A stretch of DNA of 64,000 nt. Origin: an uncultured Opitutia bacterium (GTDB taxonomy: Bacteria > Verrucomicrobiota > Verrucomicrobiia > Opitutales > Opitutaceae). A model generated the notes under the pieces. That model saw nothing but the letters and a program-made list of their open reading frames with translations. It made no database searches and was not told the DNA's origin. Shown here piece by piece: positions 16,858 through 25,647 of the stretch (position 1 is the first letter of the stretch; each line of letters opens with the position of its first letter). The stretch is from assembly GCA_903827245.1 (NCBI GenBank), contig CAIKHO010000030.1:62001-126000 (forward strand), read 5' to 3'. A program made the position numbers and the translations under genes.

Positions 16858-17811
16858 ATGCATTACCGCCCACTCGGCCAGACCGGTCTCAATGTCTCCA
16901 TCTTGAGCTACGGGGCCTCCCCGCTCGGGGGAGTCTTCCGCCAGACCGATGACTCGGAAGGCATCCGCACGGTGCACGCCGCGCTGGATCTCGGCATCAA
17001 TTTCATCGATGTCTCGCCCTACTATGGCGCGACCAAGGCGGAAGCCGTGCTCGGCCAGGCTCTCCAGGGCGTTCGGCGGGACCGCTACATCCTCGCCACC
17101 AAGGTCGGCCAGTATGGCGATGGCCAGTTCGATTTTTCCGCCGCCCGGGTCGCCACCAGTCTCGATGAAAGCTGCGCCCGTCTCGGCGTGGATTACATCG
17201 ACCTGCTGCAATGCCATGACATTGAATTCGCCGACCTTAACCAGATCGTGGACGAAACTCTGCCCGCCCTCGTCCGCCTGCGTCAGGCCGGTCGTATTGG
17301 CCACATCGGCATTACGGGTCTGCCTCTCAAGGTCTTCCCCGCCGTCATCGACCGGGTGGAGCCCGGCGTGGTCGAGACCATCCTGTCCTTCTGCCGCTAT
17401 GAGCTCAACGATTCCGCCCTTGAGTCGCTCCTGGCCTATTTCGAGCAAAAGGGTGTGGGCGTGATCAACGCGTCACCGACCGGCATGGGCCTGCTCACCG
17501 AGCGTGGCGTGCCGGGCTGGCATCCTGCCCCGCAGGCCATGATCGAGGGCAGCCGCCGGGCGGTCGAGTATTGTCGCTCCGTCGGCGCCGATATCGTCAA
17601 ACTCGCGATCCAATTCGCCGTCTCTCAGCCCGGCATTGCGACCACCCTCGTCGGCACCGCCAGTCCCGACAACATCCGGAAGAATGTCGCCTATGCCGGG
17701 GAGCCGATCGATTCCGAACTCATGGCCCGGGTGCTCGAGTTGCTCCGGCCGATCAAAAACCACAATTTCACCCGCGGTCGCCCGGAAAACCGCGATCCGA
17801 TCGTCGCCTGA
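16858..17811 (+). CDS. Aldo/keto reductase, L-galactose dehydrogenase-like
   Basis: This is a 317-residue aldo/keto reductase. The start MHYRPLGQTGLNVS is the normal family N-terminus; a longer open frame upstream lacks family similarity. The catalytic tetrad is visible as Asp and Tyr in INFIDVSPYYG, Lys in ATKVGQYG and His in QCHDIEF. The words DVSPYYG, QCHDIEF and GITGLPLKVF are characteristic of the L-galactose/L-fucose dehydrogenase branch. It probably oxidises a sugar at C1 with NAD(P). A zinc alcohol dehydrogenase follows after 111 bp, so the pair may act in one sugar-oxidation route. Confidence 0.82.
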   Translation: MHYRPLGQTGLNVSILSYGASPLGGVFRQTDDSEGIRTVHAALDLGINFIDVSPYYGATKAEAVLGQALQGVRRDRYILATKVGQYGDGQFDFSAARVATSLDESCARLGVDYIDLLQCHDIEFADLNQIVDETLPALVRLRQAGRIGHIGITGLPLKVFPAVIDRVEPGVVETILSFCRYELNDSALESLLAYFEQKGVGVINASPTGMGLLTERGVPGWHPAPQAMIEGSRRAVEYCRSVGADIVKLAIQFAVSQPGIATTLVGTASPDNIRKNVAYAGEPIDSELMARVLELLRPIKNHNFTRGRPENRDPIVA

Positions 17812-17922
17812 CTCTCATCAATCTAACCATCGGACCCGGATCAACCCGGACTGCGGAAACCAGTCCCGAATCCATCCCCGTTACTCGGCATCGCCCTTGT
17901 TAGAAACTACCTGCCAACCGCC

Positions 17923-18939
17923 ATGCTCCAGATCGTCCTCGAAAAGCCCGGCCAGTTCATTACCCGCGAAGGCGTCGAACCCGTCGCGGCACCCGGCCAG
18001 GCGCTGGCGCGCGTGCACCGCATCGGGGTCTGCGGCACGGACCTGCATGCCTTTGCGGGCAAGCAGCCGTTCTTCAATTACCCGCGCATCCTCGGCCACG
18101 AGCTCGGGGTCGAGGTGATCGACCCGGGCGATGAGCCGAATGGCCTCAAACCCGGCGATCGCTGTTCCGTGGAACCCTACCTCAATTGCGGCCATTGCAT
18201 CGCCTGCCGCCGCGGCAAACCCAATTGCTGCATCGAGCTCAAGGTGCTGGGCGTCCATGTCGACGGTGGCATGCGCCCGCTCATCAGCGTCCCCGCGCGC
18301 AAGCTGCACCCGTCGGCCGTGCTCGATTACGACCAACTCGCCCTCATCGAGACGCTCGGCATCGGGGCGCACGCCGTCGAGCGCGCCGAGATCAAGCAGG
18401 ACGACTTTGTCCTGGTCATTGGCGCCGGGCCCATCGGGCTGAGCGTCATCCAGTTTGTCCTCGTGACCGGGGCCACGCTTGCCGTCGTGGACGTCAGCGA
18501 GTCCCGCCTCGCGTTCTGCCGTACCCAACTTGGGGTCAAGCACACCTTCGCCGCCGGCCCGGACGTGCCGGCCCTGCTCAAGGCCACAGCCGGCGATCTG
18601 CCGACCATCGTGATCGACGCGACGGGAAACCCCGCGTCAATGGCCGGCACCTTCGAGCTCGCCGCCCATGGCGGCAGGATCGTCTTCGTGGGACTTTTCC
18701 GAGGGGATGTGGCTTTCAACGATCCCAATTTCCACCGGCGCGAGTTGTCTCTCTGCGCCAGCCGCAATGCCCTGCCCGGTACCTTCCGCGACATCATCCG
18801 GCTCGTCGAAAGCGGCCGCGTGAACACCCGCCCGTGGATCACCCACCGTTTCACCCTGCCCGAGACTCCCGCCATTTTCCCGGCGTCCATTGCGGGCAAT
18901 CCGTCCGTGCTGAAGGCCATGATCGAGGTGCCGGCCTAA
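17923..18939 (+). CDS. Zinc-dependent alcohol dehydrogenase (sugar/polyol type)
   Basis: This is a 338-residue medium-chain dehydrogenase. Catalytic zinc ligands lie in GVCGTDLHAF and ILGHELG (N-terminal GroES-like domain). The structural zinc cysteines are in NCGHCIACRRGKPNCC (about 85-100). The NAD(P) Rossmann motif is VIGAGPIGLSV (about 165-175). It resembles sorbitol/L-gulonate/L-galactonate 5-dehydrogenase-like enzymes. Next to an L-galactose dehydrogenase-like reductase this suggests oxidation of a deoxy- or hexonic sugar, but the substrate is not determined by the sequence. Confidence 0.83.
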   Translation: MLQIVLEKPGQFITREGVEPVAAPGQALARVHRIGVCGTDLHAFAGKQPFFNYPRILGHELGVEVIDPGDEPNGLKPGDRCSVEPYLNCGHCIACRRGKPNCCIELKVLGVHVDGGMRPLISVPARKLHPSAVLDYDQLALIETLGIGAHAVERAEIKQDDFVLVIGAGPIGLSVIQFVLVTGATLAVVDVSESRLAFCRTQLGVKHTFAAGPDVPALLKATAGDLPTIVIDATGNPASMAGTFELAAHGGRIVFVGLFRGDVAFNDPNFHRRELSLCASRNALPGTFRDIIRLVESGRVNTRPWITHRFTLPETPAIFPASIAGNPSVLKAMIEVPA

Positions 18940-19026
18940 CGGGCCGCTTATCCGTTTGATGCCCGAGGATTTTCTGCTTGCGGATGAGTGCTGCGTGCCG
19001 CTTTCTGACCTGCTCGTTTGGTTGAT

Positions 19027-19103
<77 letters not shown>

Positions 19104-19105
19104 TT

Positions 19106-19951
19106 TCAGACGACGAACGGATTGAAACGGAGCTCGTTTTCCGCCGTCGTCATCGGTCCATGACCGGGTGCAATGACGGTGTTGGGCGGGATCGACTCCA
19201 GCACGCGCCGAAGCTGGGCGTGGAGCTGCCGGTGGCAGAAATATCCCCCGCCCGCGGAACCGGCAAAAATCAGGTCGCCCGAGATCAGCAAGGGGCTGCT
19301 GCCACGCACCGCCGGCGCGCGAACCAGATAGCAGTTATGGGCCGCCGCATGCCCGGGCGTGCTGAAAGCCGTCACCTCGTACTGGCCGATCGTCCGCGTC
19401 TCAGCCTCCCCGAGCGCCCGGCCGCAGGGAGCCAACGCCCCCACCGGCACGTAGGCGGACTCAACCCCGAAACGCGCCACAACCTCGCACAGGCCGCCCG
19501 CATGTTCTCCCTCGACATGCGTGAGGAAAACCGCGTCGACGGTCTTGATGCTGCGCGGCCAGACGTCCGTGAGCGCCTGGAGACTCGGACCCACATCGAA
19601 CAGCAGGCCGTGGCTGCCACCACATTCACCGACGACATAGGCATTGGCCACGCCAATGCCGTACGGCATGCGCAGGGGCCAGACACAGAAGGGCAGCGCC
19701 CCGATCTCGGGCAACGGGTATTGGTCCTGCGCGAGGGCACAGAAGCCGACCTCGTTGAGCCGCAGGACAGTCGCCAGCCGGCGGAGTTCCGCCATCTCCA
19801 GGTCGTAGCGGTAATCGATCGCGTCGCGAATCTTCGCCACCTCCACCCCGGCCCGCGTGGCCACTGTCTCCATCGACAGCCCCGCATGATGCAGCGCCTT
19901 TTCCAAGACGTCGCCCAATTCGTCTTCCAGCGGGATGCGGGTGATCAGCAC
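19106..19951 (-). CDS. HTH - metallo-beta-lactamase-fold fusion protein
   Basis: This is a 281-residue protein with two parts. Residues about 10-70 look like an XRE-type helix-turn-helix (ALHHAGLSMETVATRAGV, then RRLATVLRL). Residues about 90-275 are a metallo-beta-lactamase (glyoxalase II-like) domain with FLTHVEGEHAGG, FSTPGHAAAH, ISGDLIFAGS and IAPGHGPM. The first metal motif is H145-x-E147-x-E149-H150 where the family standard is HxHxDH; the later His and Asp ligands are intact. It could be a hydrolase with altered metal binding or a sensor. No partner gene is adjacent: tRNA-Pro converges on it and pyrE is divergent. Confidence 0.75.
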   Translation of the reverse strand: MLITRIPLEDELGDVLEKALHHAGLSMETVATRAGVEVAKIRDAIDYRYDLEMAELRRLATVLRLNEVGFCALAQDQYPLPEIGALPFCVWPLRMPYGIGVANAYVVGECGGSHGLLFDVGPSLQALTDVWPRSIKTVDAVFLTHVEGEHAGGLCEVVARFGVESAYVPVGALAPCGRALGEAETRTIGQYEVTAFSTPGHAAAHNCYLVRAPAVRGSSPLLISGDLIFAGSAGGGYFCHRQLHAQLRRVLESIPPNTVIAPGHGPMTTAENELRFNPFVV

Positions 19952-20260
19952 GACGGAACGCTAAACCGGCCGGCCCCCGGATGCAATCCACCGTGTCGGC
20001 CGGTGCTGTTCTAGTTTCGCCACGCCCGGTTCAAAACCGTTCTCGTTCCTCGTTCTCGAGTCGGTATTCGGAGGGAAAACGAGAAGGAGACCAACAAGAT
20101 CGGCTCGGATCGGATGTGAAATCGGGACGGCACCTGCCGGCTGGGAGCCATGGCGCCATGGACCCACCCCCAGGGAACCCGGATTTTCCTCCGGATGTTT
20201 TTCGGGATTCCGGCGCGAAAATAATTTTGTTTTTTCCCGGGCTTCTCGCAGCGTCACGCC
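19952..20260. other. Spacer with inverted GTTCTCG element upstream of pyrE
   Basis: No gene is seen in these 309 bp between the divergent HTH-hydrolase and pyrE. At 20038-20085 the words CGTTCTCGTTCCTCGTTCTC and the partial complement AAAACGAGAAGGAG form an imperfect inverted element, related to the copy at 5554-5634. Promoters for both flanking genes must lie here; none is clear. Confidence 0.5.
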
Positions 20261-20836
20261 ATGGACGCCATCCAACAGGAGGTTCTCGCTATTTTCACCC
20301 GCACCAAGGCCCTCCTGCAGGGCCATTTCGTGCTGCGCTCCGGCCTGCACAGCGGCCATTATTTCCAGTGCGCGCAAGTCTGCCAGCGGATGGACGCGGT
20401 CGAGCGGCTCACGGAATTGCTCCTCGCGAAAATACGCGCCCAAGGGCTGGCGTTCACCACTATCCTCGCGCCCGCGATGGGCGGGCTCGTCATCGGCCAG
20501 GAAGTCGCACGCCAGGCCAAGGCGCGTTACATTTTCGCGGAAAAGGAGAATAACGTGCTCGTGCTGCGGCGGGGCTTCACCCTCGCCCCAGGCGAGCCGG
20601 TGCTCGTGGTCGAGGATGTCGTGACCCGCGGCGGGCGCGTGAACGAATGCCTCGAGATCATCCGCCAGGCCGGCGGGGCCTGTATCGGCGTGGCCATGCT
20701 GGTCGACCGCAGTGCCGGCACCACCCGTTTCCCCGTGCCAGCCGTTTCGCTGCTGGAGCTGAGTTTCCCAACCTATCCGGCCGATGCCGTGCCGGAATCC
20801 CTCGCCCGGATTCCCATCGAAAAGCCCGGCAGCTGA
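20261..20836 (+). CDS. pyrE: Orotate phosphoribosyltransferase
   Basis: This is a 191-residue enzyme making orotidine 5'-phosphate from orotate and PRPP in pyrimidine synthesis. The PRPP-binding motif is VLVVEDVVTRGGRV (about 112-125). Upstream are FVLRSGLHSGHYFQC and ILAPAMGGLVIGQEVA, and the flexible catalytic loop region has RYIFAEKENN. Length and order match PyrE. It is a single gene here, ending 50 bp before the convergent htrA 3' end, with a palindrome between them. Confidence 0.93.
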   Translation: MDAIQQEVLAIFTRTKALLQGHFVLRSGLHSGHYFQCAQVCQRMDAVERLTELLLAKIRAQGLAFTTILAPAMGGLVIGQEVARQAKARYIFAEKENNVLVLRRGFTLAPGEPVLVVEDVVTRGGRVNECLEIIRQAGGACIGVAMLVDRSAGTTRFPVPAVSLLELSFPTYPADAVPESLARIPIEKPGS

Positions 20837-20848
20837 AAATGCCCGGTG

Positions 20849-20880
20849 GGTGGAGCGTGTTGACCTCAACGCGCTCCGCC
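20849..20880. repeat. GGTGGAGCG(C/T)GTTGA palindrome between pyrE and htrA
   Basis: GGAGCGTGTTGA (20852-20863) and TCAACGCGCTCC (20866-20877) form a 12-bp stem with one G-T and a 2-nt loop. It lies 12 bp past the pyrE stop and 6 bp past the htrA stop, so it may block read-through from both sides. The same word is at both ends of the elements at 51431-51504 and 62716-62834. Confidence 0.8.
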
Positions 20881-20885
20881 ATAGC

Positions 20886-22319
<1,434 letters not shown>

Positions 22320-22801
22320 GGAGGTGAGAAAGTCCTACTCTTAGCGCATTTCCCACCGGACGCAACCATGGCAGCCGGCGGATGGTGTCCTAAAGTCGCT
22401 TTCTGGAAGCGGGATCACCGGTCTGGCCGTCTTCGGTTTCCCTCGGATTGGCTCCTGTAAACCTTCGGATCCGAATCCTTTCACAGGAGGCAGACCGAGG
22501 ACGATCCGAGCCAGTGGAGGCCGGGACCAGCCCCAGATTGATTGCGCAGGTTTTACTAATCCCAAATTCAGCAGTCGGATTTGAACCGCAGGATCGCAAA
22601 GGGCACAGATCGGATATTTATGAAGCAGGCCGGGCCGACGAGACTTTCACCTGTGGGGTGAAGCGCGCTTTTATCCCGGTTGCCAGCTTGGCCTCCGTGC
22701 ACTTTGTGCCTTTGTGGTTGAACTGCGGTTTCCAGGTTGATCGCAGCCTTACCGGCGCCCGGAGGTCGCGGTCCACCTTGAGCCCGTCGCCCGATCCCGG
22801 C
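22320..22801. other. Gene-free spacer with two inverted elements (htrA-prs)
   Basis: This 482-bp stretch lies downstream of prs and upstream of htrA, both on the minus strand, and has no credible gene. At 22441-22500 CCTCGG...GCTCCTGT pairs with ACAGGAGGC...CCGAGG around a central TTCGGATCCGAA palindrome. At 22580-22735 the ends are inverted: GAACCGCAGGATCGCAAAGG on the left, and the reverse complement of the right end reads AACCGCAGTTCAACCACAAA. The htrA promoter should be in 22320-22440. Confidence 0.6.
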
Positions 22802-23749
22802 TCAAAAGCCCTTGATCCGAAACAAGCCGGTCACGCTTTCGTTGCTGTTGATGCGCACAATGGCCTGGCCCAGCAGATTGGCGATGCTGAGCACGGTGAT
22901 GGGCAGGCCGCGCGTGTCGACCGGCGTGGAATTGGTGGTGATGAGCTCGTCGATCAGACCGCTCCGCAGGCGCTCGACCGCGACCTCATTGAGGATGCAG
23001 TGGCTCACGGCGGCGCGGATGCTGCGGGCGCCATGCTCGCGGAGGATCTTGGCGGCGGCAATGAGCGTGCCGGCGGTCTCGGTGATGTCGTCCACCAGGA
23101 GCACGTCGCAGCCCTCGACCTCGCCCACCACGTTGATGGCCTCGACGTTGGTCGCGCTCTTGCGCTTCTTCGCCACCAGGCCGAGGCCGGCGCCCAGCAC
23201 ATCCGCATAGGCGGCCGCCATCTTCATGCCCCCGACGTCAGGCGAGCACACGACCAGCTTGTCGCTCTTGGTTTTTGCGAGGTAGTCAAAAAAGACCGGC
23301 GAGGCGAAGAGGTGGTCCACCGGGATGTCGAAGAACCCCTGGATCTGCTGGCTGTGCAGATCCATCGTGAGGATGCGCGTGGCCCCCGCGGCGACGAGCA
23401 GGTTGGCCACCAGCTTCGCGGTGATCGGCACGCGAGGCTGGTCCTTCCGGTCCTGGCGGGCATAGCCATAGAACGGCAGCACCGCGGTGATGCGCTGGGC
23501 CGAGGCGCGCCGCGCGGCATCGATCATGATGAGCAGCTCCACCAGGTGGTGGTTGGTCGGCGGGCAGGTCGACTGGATGATGTAGACATCCTGGCCACGC
23601 ACGTTCTCGTTGATCTTCACGAATGACTCGCCGTCGGGAAAGCTGTTCACCGTCGCCTCGCCCAGTGGCATCCCGATGTGCCGGCACATCTCCTCGGCCA
23701 GGGAACGGTTCGAATTGCCGGAAAAAATCTTAAGTCGCGATTCGCTCAT
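22802..23749 (-). CDS. prs: Ribose-phosphate pyrophosphokinase
   Basis: This is a 315-residue PRPP synthetase that makes the phosphoribosyl donor for nucleotides, His and Trp. Family landmarks are KIFSGNSNRSLAEEM at the N-terminus, FPDGESFVKI (about 38-47), YGYARQDRKDQPR (about 96-108) and the PRPP loop LLVDDITETAGT (about 217-228). The length is standard. PyrE, which uses PRPP, is 2 kb away but on the other strand. The gene has its own spacer on both sides. Confidence 0.96.
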   Translation of the reverse strand: MSESRLKIFSGNSNRSLAEEMCRHIGMPLGEATVNSFPDGESFVKINENVRGQDVYIIQSTCPPTNHHLVELLIMIDAARRASAQRITAVLPFYGYARQDRKDQPRVPITAKLVANLLVAAGATRILTMDLHSQQIQGFFDIPVDHLFASPVFFDYLAKTKSDKLVVCSPDVGGMKMAAAYADVLGAGLGLVAKKRKSATNVEAINVVGEVEGCDVLLVDDITETAGTLIAAAKILREHGARSIRAAVSHCILNEVAVERLRSGLIDELITTNSTPVDTRGLPITVLSIANLLGQAIVRINSNESVTGLFRIKGF

Positions 23750-23788
23750 GTGGGCGGAAGCGTGACGAGAATGGCATGGGGCGGAAGA

Positions 23789-24820
23789 CTATTTTAGCCG
23801 GGCCTCAATTGCATCCATGCGCTTGAAGAGCTCGGGCAGGCGGCGCTTGAGCACCTGGATTCTCCGGTCCAGCAGGTAGGGAATGGCCACCGTGCCGTTG
23901 ACACTGATACCGGCCGGTATGTCGGTGCTGATTCCCGCCTGTCCGCCGGCCTTCGCGCCGCGTCCAATCGTGATATGCCCGCTCACCCCCACCTGACCGC
24001 CCAGGATGACGTAGTCCTCCAGCGTCGTGCTGCCGGAGATGCCCACCTGCGCGCAAAGAATGCAATGACGCCCGATGATCACATTATGGGCCACCTGCAC
24101 CAGGTTATCGATCTTGGTGCCTTCGCCCACGACGGTGCGGCTGAAGCGCGCCCGATCCAGCGTGCTGTTGGACCCGATCTCGACATCGTCCTCGATCACA
24201 ATGGTGCCGACCTGGGGTACCTTTTCGTGCCGGCCACCGGCAAACTCGTAGCCAAAACCGTCCGAGCCGACCACCACGCCGGGCTGCAGGCGCACGCGAT
24301 TCCTCAGGATCGACTCGGCGGCGATGATCACACCCGGCATCAGCCAGCAATCAGCACCGATGCTCGCGCCGCGGCCGACAAAGACCTGGGCCTGCAAATG
24401 CGTGTGCGCGCCGACCACAGCATCCGCCTCGATGACGCAAAGCGGTCCCACCGTGGCCGTGGCGGCAACCTTGGCACCCGGGGCAATCCAGGCCGTCGGG
24501 TGAATCCCCGGGGCCGGCTTCGGCCAGAGCACCTGCTCAATGCGCGAACAGAGGCGGGCCAGCGCCGCCGAGGGCCGTTCGACCAGCAGGTACAATTGAT
24601 TGGGTCCCGGCTCACCGGCAAAATCAGGCGGCAGGAGGACAATCGACCCCTGCGTGGCCGCCACCTGCGGCTTGTACTTGGGATTTCCGAGAAAGGTCAG
24701 GTCACCGGCCACCGCGCTTTCCAGCGCGGCGATACCCCGCACGGTTTCAGTGGTGGCTCCACGCGTGCCCAGTGGCGCGACGATGGCCGCAATTTCGTCC
24801 GGGGTGAAGGAAATCTGCAT
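23789..24820 (-). CDS. lpxD: UDP-3-O-(3-hydroxyacyl)glucosamine N-acyltransferase
   Basis: This is a 343-residue LpxD, the third enzyme of lipid A synthesis. It has an N-terminal substrate-binding domain (about 1-100) followed by a left-handed parallel beta-helix of hexapeptide repeats (about 105-320, e.g. [18 protein letters not shown]). The likely catalytic His lies in [14 protein letters not shown]. The C-terminal helix ([20 protein letters not shown]) matches the trimerisation region. It lies downstream of bamA and skp as in many Gram-negatives, but an intrinsic terminator separates skp from lpxD here. Confidence 0.95.
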   Translation of the reverse strand: MQISFTPDEIAAIVAPLGTRGATTETVRGIAALESAVAGDLTFLGNPKYKPQVAATQGSIVLLPPDFAGEPGPNQLYLLVERPSAALARLCSRIEQVLWPKPAPGIHPTAWIAPGAKVAATATVGPLCVIEADAVVGAHTHLQAQVFVGRGASIGADCWLMPGVIIAAESILRNRVRLQPGVVVGSDGFGYEFAGGRHEKVPQVGTIVIEDDVEIGSNSTLDRARFSRTVVGEGTKIDNLVQVAHNVIIGRHCILCAQVGISGSTTLEDYVILGGQVGVSGHITIGRGAKAGGQAGISTDIPAGISVNGTVAIPYLLDRRIQVLKRRLPELFKRMDAIEARLK

Positions 24821-24860
24821 GGCTTCAGCGTGGAGTTTTCGGCGAGTGGCGCAACGCCAA

Positions 24861-24893
24861 CAAAAAGCCCCGTTCCGGTGGCGGAGCGGGGCT
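24861..24893 (-). terminator. Intrinsic terminator between skp and lpxD
   Basis: On the minus strand AGCCCCG (complement of 24887-24893) pairs with CGGGGCT (complement of 24866-24872), with additional pairing inside the stem. The stem is followed by TTTTTGTTGG. It lies 24 bp after the skp stop and would separate lpxD from the bamA-skp transcript, or allow only partial read-through. Confidence 0.85.
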
Positions 24894-24916
24894 GCAAGGC
24901 TGAGGAGCGGAGCGCG

Positions 24917-25606
24917 TTACTTCTTCGCGCCCGGCACCGTGATCATCGGCGCGCCGGCCGCCGGGGCCGCGGGCGCCACGGCCGGAGCCGCCGTGTCGGT
25001 CTTGCCCGGGGCGGGCATCGCGGAAGCCGCGGGACGATCCTTGTTAATTTCCTTCATCACCTCATCGGTGATGTCGTAGGCAGGGTCGGAGTAAATGATG
25101 TTGGAGACACCGATCAGGGACGGGCCCGACTTGTCGATCAGGAGCGTGGCGCCCTTGTCCTTCGCGATCTTGCCCGCGGCATTGCTGATCTGCTCGAGCA
25201 TGAGGTCGCGGAAGGTCTTGATGCGCTGCTGGAGCGAGCGCTGGGTGTTGGTCTGGAAGGTCTGGATATCGGTCTGCTTGCGCTGGATCTCCTCGACCTT
25301 CTTTTGCGCGTCCGCCTGGGCCTTGGCCCGCGCCTCGGTCGTCAGGGCCGGGCTCTTCGACTGCTCGTCCAATTCCTTGTACTGGTCGACGAGAGCCGTG
25401 CCCTCCTTGTTGAGCTGCTCGAGCTGGTCCTGCGCCAGCTGCTGGTCGTGATTCAACTTGGCGTTCTGCTCTTCGGTCTGCCAGTGGCCGTCGTAGAGCT
25501 TCGCCATGTCAACGACGAGGATTTTGGGCGCCGGCTGGGCATGGCCGACAAGGGTGGCGGCACTGAATAGCGCCAGCGATAACAGGGTTTGAACAATGTT
25601 CTTCAT
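24917..25606 (-). CDS. skp: OmpH/Skp-family periplasmic chaperone
   Basis: This is a 229-residue protein with a signal peptide (about 1-23, ending VGHAQPAP) and a long, mostly helical body (about 30-170, rich in Gln, Lys and Glu) typical of Skp tentacles. The C-terminal tail (about 190-229) is rich in Ala and Pro and is longer than in the E. coli protein. Skp escorts unfolded outer-membrane proteins to the BAM complex. It lies 41 bp downstream of bamA, the conserved order, which supports the call. Confidence 0.87.
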   Translation of the reverse strand: MKNIVQTLLSLALFSAATLVGHAQPAPKILVVDMAKLYDGHWQTEEQNAKLNHDQQLAQDQLEQLNKEGTALVDQYKELDEQSKSPALTTEARAKAQADAQKKVEEIQRKQTDIQTFQTNTQRSLQQRIKTFRDLMLEQISNAAGKIAKDKGATLLIDKSGPSLIGVSNIIYSDPAYDITDEVMKEINKDRPAASAMPAPGKTDTAAPAVAPAAPAAGAPMITVPGAKK

Positions 25607-25647
25607 GGAATGGTTGCAGGGTGGTTTAAGGGGTCAGCCAAGCGCAT

